Positions 1 to 6,367 are shown, counted from the first letter of the stretch. The stretch is 6,367 bases of DNA from Planctomycetaceae bacterium (GCA_002684315.1 NYVB01000070.1:370-6736), one strand, 5' to 3'. Notes: generated by a model from the sequence alone, not told the origin. Numbers and translations: made by a program.

Positions 1-199
1 CGCACCGGGCGAAGTGCAGGGCCGCCCTCGTGCTGAACGGGTGCGGGCTCGCGATCTTCGGACTGCTGCTCGGGTGTGACGACTCGGTCTCGTGCCATGA
101 CCCTATCATCGGTTCCGGATGGAATTCGACAACCGAAACCGCGGACCAGACCCGTTTTTTTTCAGGAAGAACCGAGGAATGTGACCGATGTGGGCCGGA
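1..199. other. Left-edge region without an assignable gene; possible start of a minus-strand gene
   Basis: No recognisable gene lies between the left edge and the end of the M48 protease gene. On the minus strand an ATG at 98-96 opens a frame that stays open to the edge, beginning MARDRVVTPEQQSEDREPAP; its acidic, proline-rich composition and moderate GC at third positions are similar to the neighbouring genes, so it could be the start of a downstream gene. A second minus frame from an ATG at 109-107 is also open and has higher third-position GC, as does a plus frame open from position 3. The frames cannot be separated with so little sequence. A run of eight T (155-162, plus strand) is not preceded by a convincing GC hairpin, so I do not call a terminator. 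Confidence 0.3.
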
Positions 200-1300
200 T
201 CAGGGCTCGAGCGCCTGCAGACGTGCGATCCGGTCGGAAAGCGGCGGGTGCGTCGAGAACTTGGTCGAGATGTCATGACGACCGCCGCGGACGGCTTTCT
301 TCAGAGGATTCACGATGAACAGCGGAGCAGTCGACTGCCCGACATGCTTGAGCGGCTGGCGCTGCGCGCCGAGCTTTCTGAGTGCACCGACCAGCCCCTG
401 TGGGTAGCGAGTGAGTTCGACCGCACCTGCATCAGCGAGATATTCCCGCTGACGACTCATCGCGAATCGGACCATGACCGCACAGATCGGGGCCAGAATC
501 GCGAAGATGACCGCGAGGACCACGATCAGAATTGCAAGAGGATTGGCACCACCGTTGTTTCCACTGCTGCGGTTTCCGCGGCCACCACCGAAGAGCGCGC
601 TGTAGAACGCCACTCGAGTGCCGGCGTCGGCGGCGAAGATGATGATGCCGGCCAGGGTCGCCATCAACATGCCCAATCTGATGTCGTAGTGACGGATGTG
701 ACTGATCTCATGCGCCATCACGCCGGCGAGTTCGTCCCGGGTGAGGTTCTCCCGCAAGCCGGTGGTGATCGCGACGACGCCGTGGGCGGGGTCGCGTCCG
801 GTGGCGAAGGCATTCATGCCCGGATCGGCGATGAGATACACCCCGGGCATCGGGATGCCGGCGGCGATGGCGAGTTCCTCGACCACGTTGAACAGCTGAG
901 GATCATCCGACTTCTGCAGCTGTCTGGAACCGGTCATCCGAAGAATCGCGTTGGATCCTCCGAACCAGCTCCAGAGCGTCGCGATGATCGCAAGCAGGAA
1001 ACCGACCACACTTCCGGCCACGAGCCCCATGATGACGGTCGAGAGTTGGAGTCCCGTCGATTCATTCATCCCCGTCGACGTCTGCTGGGAGCTTCCTCCC
1101 CACGCCGCGAGAATCGCCCCGACCGACGCTCCGAAAAGCGTGATCAGAAGAAACATGATCAGAACGATCAAGGCACTGTTGCGCTTGTTTCGAGCGATCA
1201 GATCGGTGTAGGTGAGATTTCCCGAAAAGCCCTTCAGTGGCTCACGTTCTTCATGAACGACGGCTTCCGGCGCGGCGACTGGGGGCTGTGGCTTCGGCAT
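200..1300 (-). CDS. htpX: HtpX-like M48 family membrane zinc metalloprotease
   Basis: A 366-residue integral membrane protease, likely degrading damaged or misfolded membrane proteins from the cytoplasmic face. The zinc motif HExxH is HEISH at 197-201, inside VMAHEISHIRHYD. The third zinc ligand is probably Glu286 in SRQREYLADAGA, matching the conserved (R)E(x)xAD segment of HtpX. Hydrophobic segments lie at about 43-66, 87-112, 208-226 and 254-278, the usual HtpX arrangement of two before and two after the zinc site. The C-terminal FSTHPPLSDRIARLQ is the typical M48 ending. It is longer than E. coli HtpX (about 293 residues): there is a proline-rich, polar N-terminal tail of about 40 residues and a Gly/Asn-rich loop at 238-253. 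It follows lemA by 51 bases on the same strand. The ATG at 1300 has no clear ribosome binding site, but a long tail before the first membrane segment makes it the natural choice. The family is certain; orthology to htpX rather than another M48B member is likely. Confidence 0.93.
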   Translation of the reverse strand: MPKPQPPVAAPEAVVHEEREPLKGFSGNLTYTDLIARNKRNSALIVLIMFLLITLFGASVGAILAAWGGSSQQTSTGMNESTGLQLSTVIMGLVAGSVVGFLLAIIATLWSWFGGSNAILRMTGSRQLQKSDDPQLFNVVEELAIAAGIPMPGVYLIADPGMNAFATGRDPAHGVVAITTGLRENLTRDELAGVMAHEISHIRHYDIRLGMLMATLAGIIIFAADAGTRVAFYSALFGGGRGNRSSGNNGGANPLAILIVVLAVIFAILAPICAVMVRFAMSRQREYLADAGAVELTRYPQGLVGALRKLGAQRQPLKHVGQSTAPLFIVNPLKKAVRGGRHDISTKFSTHPPLSDRIARLQALEP

Positions 1301-1351
1301 GAAACGAGGTATCCAAACGGCAGACAGAGGCTGGGTGCGGACGACGGGGAA

Positions 1352-1918
1352 TCAGAACTTGACCTGAGTCGGCTCGCGCTCTTCAGCCGATTCGACTTCG
1401 AAGAGATCCCGATGCTGGAAATTGAACATGTTGGCGACGATGTTCGTGGGAATCGTCTGCAATTTCTCGTTGTAGTTGGCCGTCATTCGGTTGTAGTTGG
1501 TGCGCGAGAAGCCGATCTTGTTCTCGGTGCTGGTCAGTTCCTCCTGGAGTTGAAGGAAGTTCTGATTCGCCTTGAGGTCGGGGTAGGATTCCGACAGTGC
1601 GAAGAGTTTTCCAAGCGCGGAGGACAACATCCCTTCGGCCTGACCGGTCGCACCGACGCCATCGGCGCTGACGGCACCGTTTCGCGCCTTGATCACGTTC
1701 TCCAGGGTCTCCTTCTCGTGGGCTGCGTAGCCCTTCACGGTCTCGACGAGATTGGGAATCAGATCATGCCGTCGCTTGAGCTGGACGTCGATGTCCGACC
1801 ATGCGGTCTCGGAACCGATTCGAGCGCGAACGAGCCCGTTGTACATCCCGAAGAACCAGACTGCGATGAAAAGCACGACGACGACGATGACGATGATCGG
1901 AATCAGTATAAAACCCAT
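1352..1918 (-). CDS. lemA: LemA family protein
   Basis: A 188-residue LemA protein: one N-terminal membrane anchor (about residues 3-24, with a Val/Ile run) followed by a soluble helical domain. Typical LemA blocks are visible: NGLVRARIGSETAWSDIDVQ (27-46), the near-invariant RRHDLIPNLVETVKGYAAHE (49-68), then SYPDLKANQNFLQLQEEL (111-128), the ENKIGFSRTNYN segment (132-143), and a C-terminal YNEKLQTIP then NMFNF block. The length matches the family. The start is the ATG at 1918-1916: it gives the membrane anchor at the very N-terminus and has AAGGAG seven bases upstream. The same frame stays open far upstream through the HAD gene, but that extension is not LemA-like. The biochemical role of LemA proteins is not settled; they are often encoded beside M48 proteases, as here, and are thought to act with them at the membrane. 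Confidence 0.95.
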   Translation of the reverse strand: MGFILIPIIVIVVVVLFIAVWFFGMYNGLVRARIGSETAWSDIDVQLKRRHDLIPNLVETVKGYAAHEKETLENVIKARNGAVSADGVGATGQAEGMLSSALGKLFALSESYPDLKANQNFLQLQEELTSTENKIGFSRTNYNRMTANYNEKLQTIPTNIVANMFNFQHRDLFEVESAEEREPTQVKF

Positions 1919-1925
1919 GATGGAG

Positions 1926-1931
1926 CTCCTT
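1926..1931 (-). promoter_or_regulatory. Ribosome binding site of lemA
   Basis: Read on the minus strand this is AAGGAG, seven bases before the ATG at 1918. It is one of only two strong Shine-Dalgarno sequences in the window and decides the lemA start against the longer open frame that runs upstream. Confidence 0.8.
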
Positions 1932-2006
1932 GAAACGGCTTTCGACCGGAAGACGACCCGTACAGGATCCCACGAGAGAGGCTCGAGAGCAACCGGCGCG
2001 ACGGGC

Positions 2007-2696
2007 TCAAGCCGAGGTTTCGCGCAACGCCTCGAGAAATCGCGCCTCATCGAGAAAATCAGGGAAGACATCATTCGCTCCGGCTTCACGCAGAAGCAAC
2101 TCACGCTGTCCGCTGGCGAGACCCACGAAACCGATGCCGAGCTGCCGCGCGGCGATGAGATCCCACAGGCCATCACCCACATAGACGACCGAGGAGTCAT
2201 CCTCGGCATGAACGCCTTGTTCGATCGCACGCTTTCTGGCGATCTCGATGATGTCGGCTCGAGGGTGCGCATCGCAGGCGAAGGCCGATGGAATCGAATC
2301 GTGTTCTATTCCGCAGGACTGAAGCTTGAATCGAGCCGAAGGTGTCCATCCTCCGGTCGCGATGGCGACCCCGTGCCCCTCGGAATGCAGCCGGGCGATG
2401 ATTCCGGAGGCTCCCGGGGTCTGCTTCATCAGATCAGGTGACGCTTCCTGCGCGTCCTGAAGGATCGAGACGAAACGATCACGCAGGACGTCGATGTCCT
2501 CTCGACCGGCCTCGACGCCGTGAACACGTTCGTGGAGCGCGGATGCGATCGATTCATCCGTGGAGTGCGGGTACTCGTTCCAATCGGTGGACATGGAGGC
2601 GATGCCGAGAACTTCCCGGGCGACGAGACGCCAGCAGTCATCATCCAGCTGAGAAGTCCGACAGAGGGTGCCGTCGATGTCGAAGATCACAAGCAT
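2007..2696 (-). CDS. HAD family hydrolase (phosphoglycolate phosphatase-like)
   Basis: A 229-residue cytoplasmic phosphatase of the haloacid dehalogenase superfamily. Motif I is VIFDIDGTL with nucleophile Asp6 and acid/base Asp8; motif II is Thr114 in AIATGGW; motif III is probably the basic residue Arg146 in HPRAD (or Lys155); motif IV is VVYVGDGLWDL with Asp175 and Asp179 for magnesium. About 100 residues of mainly helical cap lie between motifs I and II, as in subclass I enzymes related to phosphoglycolate phosphatase and beta-phosphoglucomutase. The substrate cannot be read from sequence. The ATG at 2696 places motif I at the N-terminus as in the family; an in-frame ATG at 2807 would add 37 residues that overlap galK and look non-coding. 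There is no clear ribosome binding site. It lies 88 bases upstream of lemA on the same strand, so co-transcription is possible, and is divergent from galK. Confidence 0.9.
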   Translation of the reverse strand: MLVIFDIDGTLCRTSQLDDDCWRLVAREVLGIASMSTDWNEYPHSTDESIASALHERVHGVEAGREDIDVLRDRFVSILQDAQEASPDLMKQTPGASGIIARLHSEGHGVAIATGGWTPSARFKLQSCGIEHDSIPSAFACDAHPRADIIEIARKRAIEQGVHAEDDSSVVYVGDGLWDLIAARQLGIGFVGLASGQRELLLREAGANDVFPDFLDEARFLEALRETSA

Positions 2697-2712
2697 GGCG
2701 GAAACTCGCAGT

Positions 2713-2718
2713 GGAGGA
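2713..2718 (+). promoter_or_regulatory. Probable ribosome binding site of galK
   Basis: GGAGGA lies five bases before the in-frame ATG at 2724. This favours 2724 over the internal ATG at 2757, which has no comparable site. It sits only 16 bases beyond the start codon of the divergent HAD gene. Confidence 0.55.
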
Positions 2719-2723
2719 CACTG

Positions 2724-3929
2724 ATGTCCGGGGTTCACGATAGTCTGGTGATCGCCATGAATGAAGCGACCATCGAAAAAGCGGTTCGTGCCTATGAGGC
2801 GACTCACCAGACCGCGCCGGAACTGATCGTCCGCGCGCCCGGCAGAGTCAATCTAATCGGTGAACACATCGATTACAACGGAGGACGAGTGCTTCCGATC
2901 GCAATAGACCATGCCACCATCGTGGCGGCCGGAAGACCGAAGGGTGGTGGACGGGCGATCACCATCGATGCGCTTGATGTCGGGCGAACGCATCGCATCG
3001 AAGATCTTCGGACGTATCGACCCCTCGGTCACGGCGCGGAGGACAATCATCTGGACTACATCATGGGTCCACTGGCGATCCTTCTCGAAAAGGGCTTCGA
3101 TGCCTCACCGATGAACTGCACGATCGCGAGCGACATACCGATCGGGGCGGGTCTTTCCTCGAGCGCGGCACTGGAGGTGGCGATGCTTCTTGCCGCACGC
3201 GCACTGCTCGGATGCCAGACCGATCCACGAACGCTTGCCGAAGAGGCCATGGCCTCCGAACACCGTTTCGCCGGCACCCCCTGCGGAATCATGGACATGT
3301 TCGCCAGTGCCGCCGCGAAATCGGACCATGCCTGCCTGATCGACTGCACGCGAAGAACATGTCGCCAGATCCCGCTTCCGGATTCGAAACGTCTTCGAAT
3401 CGTGATCATCGACACCAGGGTCAGACATACCCTGGCCGATGGATCGTACGCCGATCGCAGGCAGGCTTGCGAAGACTCGGCACGTCACCTTGGAGTCACG
3501 ACACTGTCCGAGGTGCGCCGGTCGGAATTCGATGAACGCGCACTCCCGGCCGACATCCGCGCACGAGCGCGACATGTGATCACCGAAATCGATCGCGTCG
3601 AACGCTTCGTGAACGCGGTCGAAGCCGGCGATCTGCCGCTGGCGGGCGAACTCCTCGGCGAAAGTCACCGCTCGCTTCGTGATGACTTCGAAGTCTCCTG
3701 CCCGGAACTGGATCTCATCGTGGATGTCGCCGACGGCTTGAAGACATCCGGGGTCTACGGCTCACGAATGACGGGGGGAGGATTCGGAGGGTGCGTGGTG
3801 TCACTGTGTCATCCTGAGGCGATCGAAGACCTCAAGGCGAAGCTGATTCCGGCCTATGCCTCGGCATTCGACCGCGTTCCGGGGGTATTCGAGACTCATG
3901 CCGCCGATGGCGCGAAGCTGGTGGGGTGA
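2724..3929 (+). CDS. galK: Galactokinase
   Basis: A GHMP-superfamily kinase that phosphorylates galactose to galactose 1-phosphate with ATP, the first committed step of the Leloir pathway. Counting from the internal ATG at 2757 (390 residues), the galactokinase signature PGRVNLIGEHIDYNGG is at 28-43 with the sugar-contacting GEHxDYN, the ATP-binding GLSSSAALE at 132-140, the catalytic Asp180 in CGIMDMFAS, and the C-terminal GHMP motif GSRMTGGGFGGCVVS at 335-349. The length matches E. coli GalK. Two starts are possible: the ATG at 2724 (401 residues) has GGAGGA five bases upstream; the ATG at 2757 fits the family length better but has no ribosome binding site. I give 2724. In many galactokinases the catalytic block reads CGIMDQ; here it is CGIMDM. 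No galT, galE or galactose transporter is in the window. The GEHxDYN signature makes other GHMP kinases unlikely. Confidence 0.93.
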   Translation: MSGVHDSLVIAMNEATIEKAVRAYEATHQTAPELIVRAPGRVNLIGEHIDYNGGRVLPIAIDHATIVAAGRPKGGGRAITIDALDVGRTHRIEDLRTYRPLGHGAEDNHLDYIMGPLAILLEKGFDASPMNCTIASDIPIGAGLSSSAALEVAMLLAARALLGCQTDPRTLAEEAMASEHRFAGTPCGIMDMFASAAAKSDHACLIDCTRRTCRQIPLPDSKRLRIVIIDTRVRHTLADGSYADRRQACEDSARHLGVTTLSEVRRSEFDERALPADIRARARHVITEIDRVERFVNAVEAGDLPLAGELLGESHRSLRDDFEVSCPELDLIVDVADGLKTSGVYGSRMTGGGFGGCVVSLCHPEAIEDLKAKLIPAYASAFDRVPGVFETHAADGAKLVG

Positions 3930-3976
3930 TCTGATCTTTTCACGATGACCACTCTTCCGGCGTGTATCCTGTGGAC

Positions 3977-4660
3977 ATGACCATTCGACACCTCCTAGCG
4001 CTCCTCTTCACCGCGTCACTCCTGTTCACCACAGGATGCGACGACACCAACTCCAGCCGGGGAACCGCGCCAGAGACCCCTACCGAACTGAAGGCGGTCA
4101 TCAGCACCCAACGCGGTGAATTCACGGTCCTTCTTCGACCGGATCTGACACCGGTCGCGGTGGCGAACTTCGTCAATCTCGTGCAAAGCGGGTTCTATCA
4201 TGGCTCGGAAGTCGCGAACGCGAATCCTGCGAGTTTCAGTGTTGCAAACACCAAGTACCGCACCCCCAATTACACGATCGTCCCCAATTTCGCCATGGAA
4301 CTCCTCTTCGACCGACCGGGCCTCATCGCATGGACGCTCATGGACGATCCCAAGATGGTCGAGAACGTCATTCCCCACCCCACTCGTTTCTTCGTGACGA
4401 AGACCGAACAATCACAATGGAATCTGAAGTATCCCTCGTTCGGCGAGGTCGTGGATGGCATCGACGTGGCCACCGCGACGCAGAAGGGTGATTGGATCAA
4501 ATCGATCCGAATCGTCGGGGATTCGACTGCGGTGCTGGCACCCTATGGGGACAAGATCGAGATCTGGAACGCGGCACTCGAGGATGCAAAGCCGTCCGTG
4601 AAGACGAAAGGTCAGGAGAGCATTCCAATTCCAGAGGGCACGAAGCCAGTGGGCTTCTGA
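3977..4660 (+). CDS. Cyclophilin-like (peptidyl-prolyl isomerase family) lipoprotein, degenerate
   Basis: A 227-residue predicted exported lipoprotein. Residues 1-20 are a signal peptide (basic start, Leu-rich core) ending FTTGC, with Cys21 the likely lipidated residue; the -3 Thr is unusual for a lipobox. Asp at +2 is an inner-membrane retention signal in enterobacteria, which may not hold here. From about residue 38 the protein follows the cyclophilin fold: LKAVISTQRGEFTVLL, the TPVAVANFVNLVQSGFYHG segment, RFFVT (Phe139 matching the active-site Phe113 of human CypA), W148 (matching Trp121) and YPSFGEVVDGIDV. The usual FHRxxxxFMxQGGD block holding Arg55, Phe60 and Gln63 is absent and replaced by residues 77-108, so isomerase activity is doubtful. 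Start: the ATG at 3977 gives a normal signal peptide; an in-frame GTG at 3962 is an alternative. No strong ribosome binding site is seen. It starts 47 bases after galK and may be co-transcribed. Confidence 0.8.
   Translation: MTIRHLLALLFTASLLFTTGCDDTNSSRGTAPETPTELKAVISTQRGEFTVLLRPDLTPVAVANFVNLVQSGFYHGSEVANANPASFSVANTKYRTPNYTIVPNFAMELLFDRPGLIAWTLMDDPKMVENVIPHPTRFFVTKTEQSQWNLKYPSFGEVVDGIDVATATQKGDWIKSIRIVGDSTAVLAPYGDKIEIWNAALEDAKPSVKTKGQESIPIPEGTKPVGF
4642..4657. terminator. Small perfect hairpin at the convergent gene ends
   Basis: GAAGCC (4642-4647) and GGCTTC (4652-4657) form a perfect 6-bp stem with the 4-base loop AGTG, immediately before the stop codon of the cyclophilin gene (4658-4660). 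The opposite-strand LON gene ends at 4681, so the hairpin lies just past both reading frames' ends. There is no T run on either side, so it is not a classical intrinsic terminator; it could still act as a weak two-way transcript end or 3' stabiliser, or be chance. Confidence 0.25.
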
Positions 4661-4680
4661 TCGATTCGAACAGACCCGTT

Positions 4681-5400
4681 TCAATTCCAGCTGAGCCCCT
4701 TCGGCCAGTCCTTCCACTGTTGAAGGTCGCAGAGTTCGACGAGTTGATCCAGACGTTCCAATTCACCGAAGAGGATCAGGGCTCTGCGCGAGGGGTCCCG
4801 CTCGGCAAGCAGTCGGTAGCGAATCGATTCATCCTGAACGAGGACGAAGGAGGCGATCTCGACCACGGTCTCGAGTGAGATGTCGTCTTTTTCGACATAC
4901 CCACGGACCTCGTCGGCAAGTCGCATCCGAACCAGTCGTTCTCCGGAAAGAAGATCGTGAAGGCGTTCTCTGCAGCGCTTGGGAATGTTGGTGGCAGCCT
5001 GGTTGATGGGCTTCAGAAAAGCCCGTCGATAGAGCCGATCACCCTCAGGTTCTTCGACGTGTTTTATCTCGGCGCGACAGACGCCGTGCAGGCGGATGAA
5101 GTGGCGACCATCGGGAAGCTTGTGGTCCTTGAGCAGACGACCGATGCAGGCGACTCTGCGCAACGGGGGCATGCCGAGGGAATCGCAGGACACCACGCCT
5201 TTTTCGAGCACGGACATGGCGATTGGAAGCGACTGGCCGAGATCTCCATCGATCGCGGGGGAGACGGAATGCTCGATCATCTGTCGATAACGGGGTTCGA
5301 AGATGTGGAGATCACGAACGGTGTGGGGATAAAGCACCACGCCCACCAAGGGGAACAGTGCAATCGGATTCCCGAAATCAACTAGGAAAGAACCGGACAT
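4681..5400 (-). CDS. Stand-alone LON substrate-binding domain protein
   Basis: A 239-residue soluble protein matching the N-terminal substrate-binding domain of Lon protease and nothing more. The diagnostic block at 14-41 contains ALFPLVGVVLYPHTV then HIFEPRYRQMI, the family pattern of a PLFP strand followed by (L)xIFEPRYRxM. CIGRLLKDHKLPDGRHFIRLHGVCRAEI (85-112) is the second conserved part of the domain, and the remainder to residue 220 is a helical tail with many charged residues. There is no Walker A motif and no Ser-Lys protease dyad, so it is not a protease. Such small LON proteins are common; their partners are mostly unknown and may be clients or regulators of proteolysis. It starts 34 bases after the HDOD gene on the same strand and is probably co-transcribed with it. 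The ATG at 5400 puts the domain 13 residues in, as usual; it has no ribosome binding site. Confidence 0.9.
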   Translation of the reverse strand: MSGSFLVDFGNPIALFPLVGVVLYPHTVRDLHIFEPRYRQMIEHSVSPAIDGDLGQSLPIAMSVLEKGVVSCDSLGMPPLRRVACIGRLLKDHKLPDGRHFIRLHGVCRAEIKHVEEPEGDRLYRRAFLKPINQAATNIPKRCRERLHDLLSGERLVRMRLADEVRGYVEKDDISLETVVEIASFVLVQDESIRYRLLAERDPSRRALILFGELERLDQLVELCDLQQWKDWPKGLSWN

Positions 5401-5434
5401 TGAAGCATGTTAGGCACTTCAAGGAGAACGGACC

Positions 5435-6349
5435 TCAGGCGGCCATGGAAAATGCGATCTCACCGGACACACCATTGATTTGATCGAAAATCGCCTGAAA
5501 ACCCTCCTCATCCAGTCGAAGTGCCTCCAGTGCATTCTCGTGGACGGCGTTGCGCATCAGGTCCAGGCGGAATCCTCCGGGAAGATGGGCGACCAGATGG
5601 TCTCCCACGTGCACGAACCAGGGGACGAGGGACTCGTCACCACTGAGAACCGAAGGGTCATGGTGGTGTGCCGTGGCTGACACGAGCGACCGAGGAAACT
5701 TCCACTGTTCACAGAGGACGGCCCCGATCGACTGATGATTCGTTCTGAAGGTGGCTTGTTCCAGTTCAAGCAGGTCGACTTTGGGAGTGCCATCCGCATC
5801 GACGCTGACCTGTTCCATCATTGAAGTGAATTGTGCGGAGTCATGCTGAAGTTCCACGAGAAAGCCGATGTCGTGCAGCAGTCCGGCAAGGAAGGCCTCA
5901 TCCGTGGATTGGGAGCCGGTGTGACGTGCGACCAGACAGGAGGCGGCGGCGGTCTTCATGCTGTGTTCCCAGAGATCTCGAACTTCGAAGTGAGGGAGTG
6001 TCCCTTCGAATCGAAAGATGTGACCGAGGCTTGCCGCGATCGCGAGATTCTTCACGGCATTGAGGCCGAGCAGTGAGATCGAACGATTGATCGATGCGAT
6101 CTGTCGTGGCATCCCGTAAAACGAGGAATTCACGACCTTGAGGATCCGGCTGGAAAGCGCAGGGTCACTGGAAACGATGTGATGCAGATCTTTCGCGGAA
6201 CTGTTGGGATCCTCGATGATGTCGATGATCTGCATCGTCACTTCGGGAAGCGTCGACATGTGCGCGATCCCACCAACGATCTCCTGAGCGACCTGGTGGG
6301 CATTTGAATCGATATGAGCGTCACACATGATGTACCCCGGAATGTCCAT
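5435..6349 (-). CDS. HDOD domain-containing signalling protein
   Basis: A protein of at least 304 residues containing an HDOD domain, a relative of HD phosphohydrolases used as a regulatory module in bacterial signalling and motility. Residues 30-115 carry the HDOD hallmark: MSTLPEVTMQIIDIIEDP, the SSDPALSSRILKVVNSSFYG block (60-79) and the SINRSISLLGLNAVKNLAI block (87-104). The HD-like part keeps His129 in WEHS, His159-Asp160 in LLHDIG, His205, and HHH (228-230) in TAHHHDP, so most metal-ligand positions are present; whether it hydrolyses anything is unknown, and most HDOD proteins are thought to act by binding. No receiver, GGDEF or EAL domain is attached. The start is uncertain: the ATG at 6349 is the first inside the window, but the frame stays open to the right edge, so the gene may begin further upstream. 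An ATG at 6328 is also possible. The LON gene follows 34 bases downstream. Confidence 0.9.
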   Translation of the reverse strand: MDIPGYIMCDAHIDSNAHQVAQEIVGGIAHMSTLPEVTMQIIDIIEDPNSSAKDLHHIVSSDPALSSRILKVVNSSFYGMPRQIASINRSISLLGLNAVKNLAIAASLGHIFRFEGTLPHFEVRDLWEHSMKTAAASCLVARHTGSQSTDEAFLAGLLHDIGFLVELQHDSAQFTSMMEQVSVDADGTPKVDLLELEQATFRTNHQSIGAVLCEQWKFPRSLVSATAHHHDPSVLSGDESLVPWFVHVGDHLVAHLPGGFRLDLMRNAVHENALEALRLDEEGFQAIFDQINGVSGEIAFSMAA

Positions 6350-6367
6350 GGCGGATGGATGTTCAAC

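Noticed and set aside
109..162. Terminator ending in the eight-T run at 155-162
   Set aside because: The only stem nearby, TCGGTT/AACCGA, has a loop of about 16 bases and is separated from the T run by about 18 bases; no plus-strand gene clearly ends before it.
30..278. Small plus-strand open frame starting like a lipoprotein (GLLLGCDDS)
   Set aside because: It runs about 80 bases into the well-supported protease gene on the other strand, the second half loses coding bias, and there is no ribosome binding site before the GTG at 30.
1872..1895. Trinucleotide-like GAC/GAT repeat
   Set aside because: It simply encodes the run of Val and Ile in the LemA membrane anchor on the opposite strand.
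188..1933. A 581-codon open frame on the plus strand across htpX and lemA
   Set aside because: It is the antisense shadow of two well-recognised genes that happen to share a frame. Its product is full of Arg, Asp and His (including a poly-Asp run opposite the Val-rich LemA anchor) and resembles no protein family.
1919..2272. Upstream extension of the lemA frame giving a 306-residue product
   Set aside because: The extension overlaps the HAD gene, has no LemA similarity, and would bury the membrane anchor mid-protein; the ATG at 1918 has a strong ribosome binding site.
2739..2744. GATAGT as a -10 box for galK
   Set aside because: It matches only four of six consensus bases, no -35 element lies at the right distance, and it would fall inside galK if the 2724 start is right.
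2697..2807. Longer start for the HAD gene
   Set aside because: The 37 added residues overlap galK and do not resemble a HAD N-terminus; motif I normally lies within the first ten residues.

Overview
The window is ordinary-looking, gene-dense bacterial chromosome with GC-rich codons. It holds seven well-supported protein genes and no recognisable RNA gene, mobile element, CRISPR array or long repeat. Several genes lack a clear Shine-Dalgarno sequence, and the mix of a LemA/M48 protease pair, an HDOD protein, a stand-alone LON domain and a cyclophilin-like lipoprotein would fit a Gram-negative-type bacterium. A planctomycete (Phycisphaerae-like) source is a guess from general feel; nothing in the sequence proves it.

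Layout from left to right. Positions 1-199 contain no gene I can assign with confidence; a minus-strand gene may begin near 98 and run off the left edge. A minus-strand cluster follows, read right to left: a HAD-family phosphatase (2696-2007), a LemA-family membrane protein (1918-1352, with a good ribosome binding site) and an HtpX-like M48 membrane metalloprotease (1300-200). Divergent from the HAD gene is a plus-strand galactokinase gene (galK, about 2724-3929), followed after 47 bases by a plus-strand lipoprotein with a degenerate cyclophilin domain (3977-4660). The right end is a second minus-strand pair: an HDOD-domain signalling protein (6349-5435, possibly starting beyond the window edge) and, 34 bases downstream, a protein with only a LON substrate-binding domain (5400-4681). 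This pair converges on the cyclophilin gene with 20 bases between the stop codons.

The clearest functional partnership is LemA with the M48 protease, a neighbourhood seen in many bacteria and linked to membrane protein quality control. GalK would feed galactose into the Leloir pathway, but no other Leloir gene lies in the window. The HDOD and LON proteins are probably co-transcribed, but their shared role is unknown. I found no clearly new multi-gene system. The items most worth a second look are the cyclophilin-like lipoprotein that has lost most of the normal active-site block, the HDOD-LON pair, and the very short divergent galK/HAD start region.
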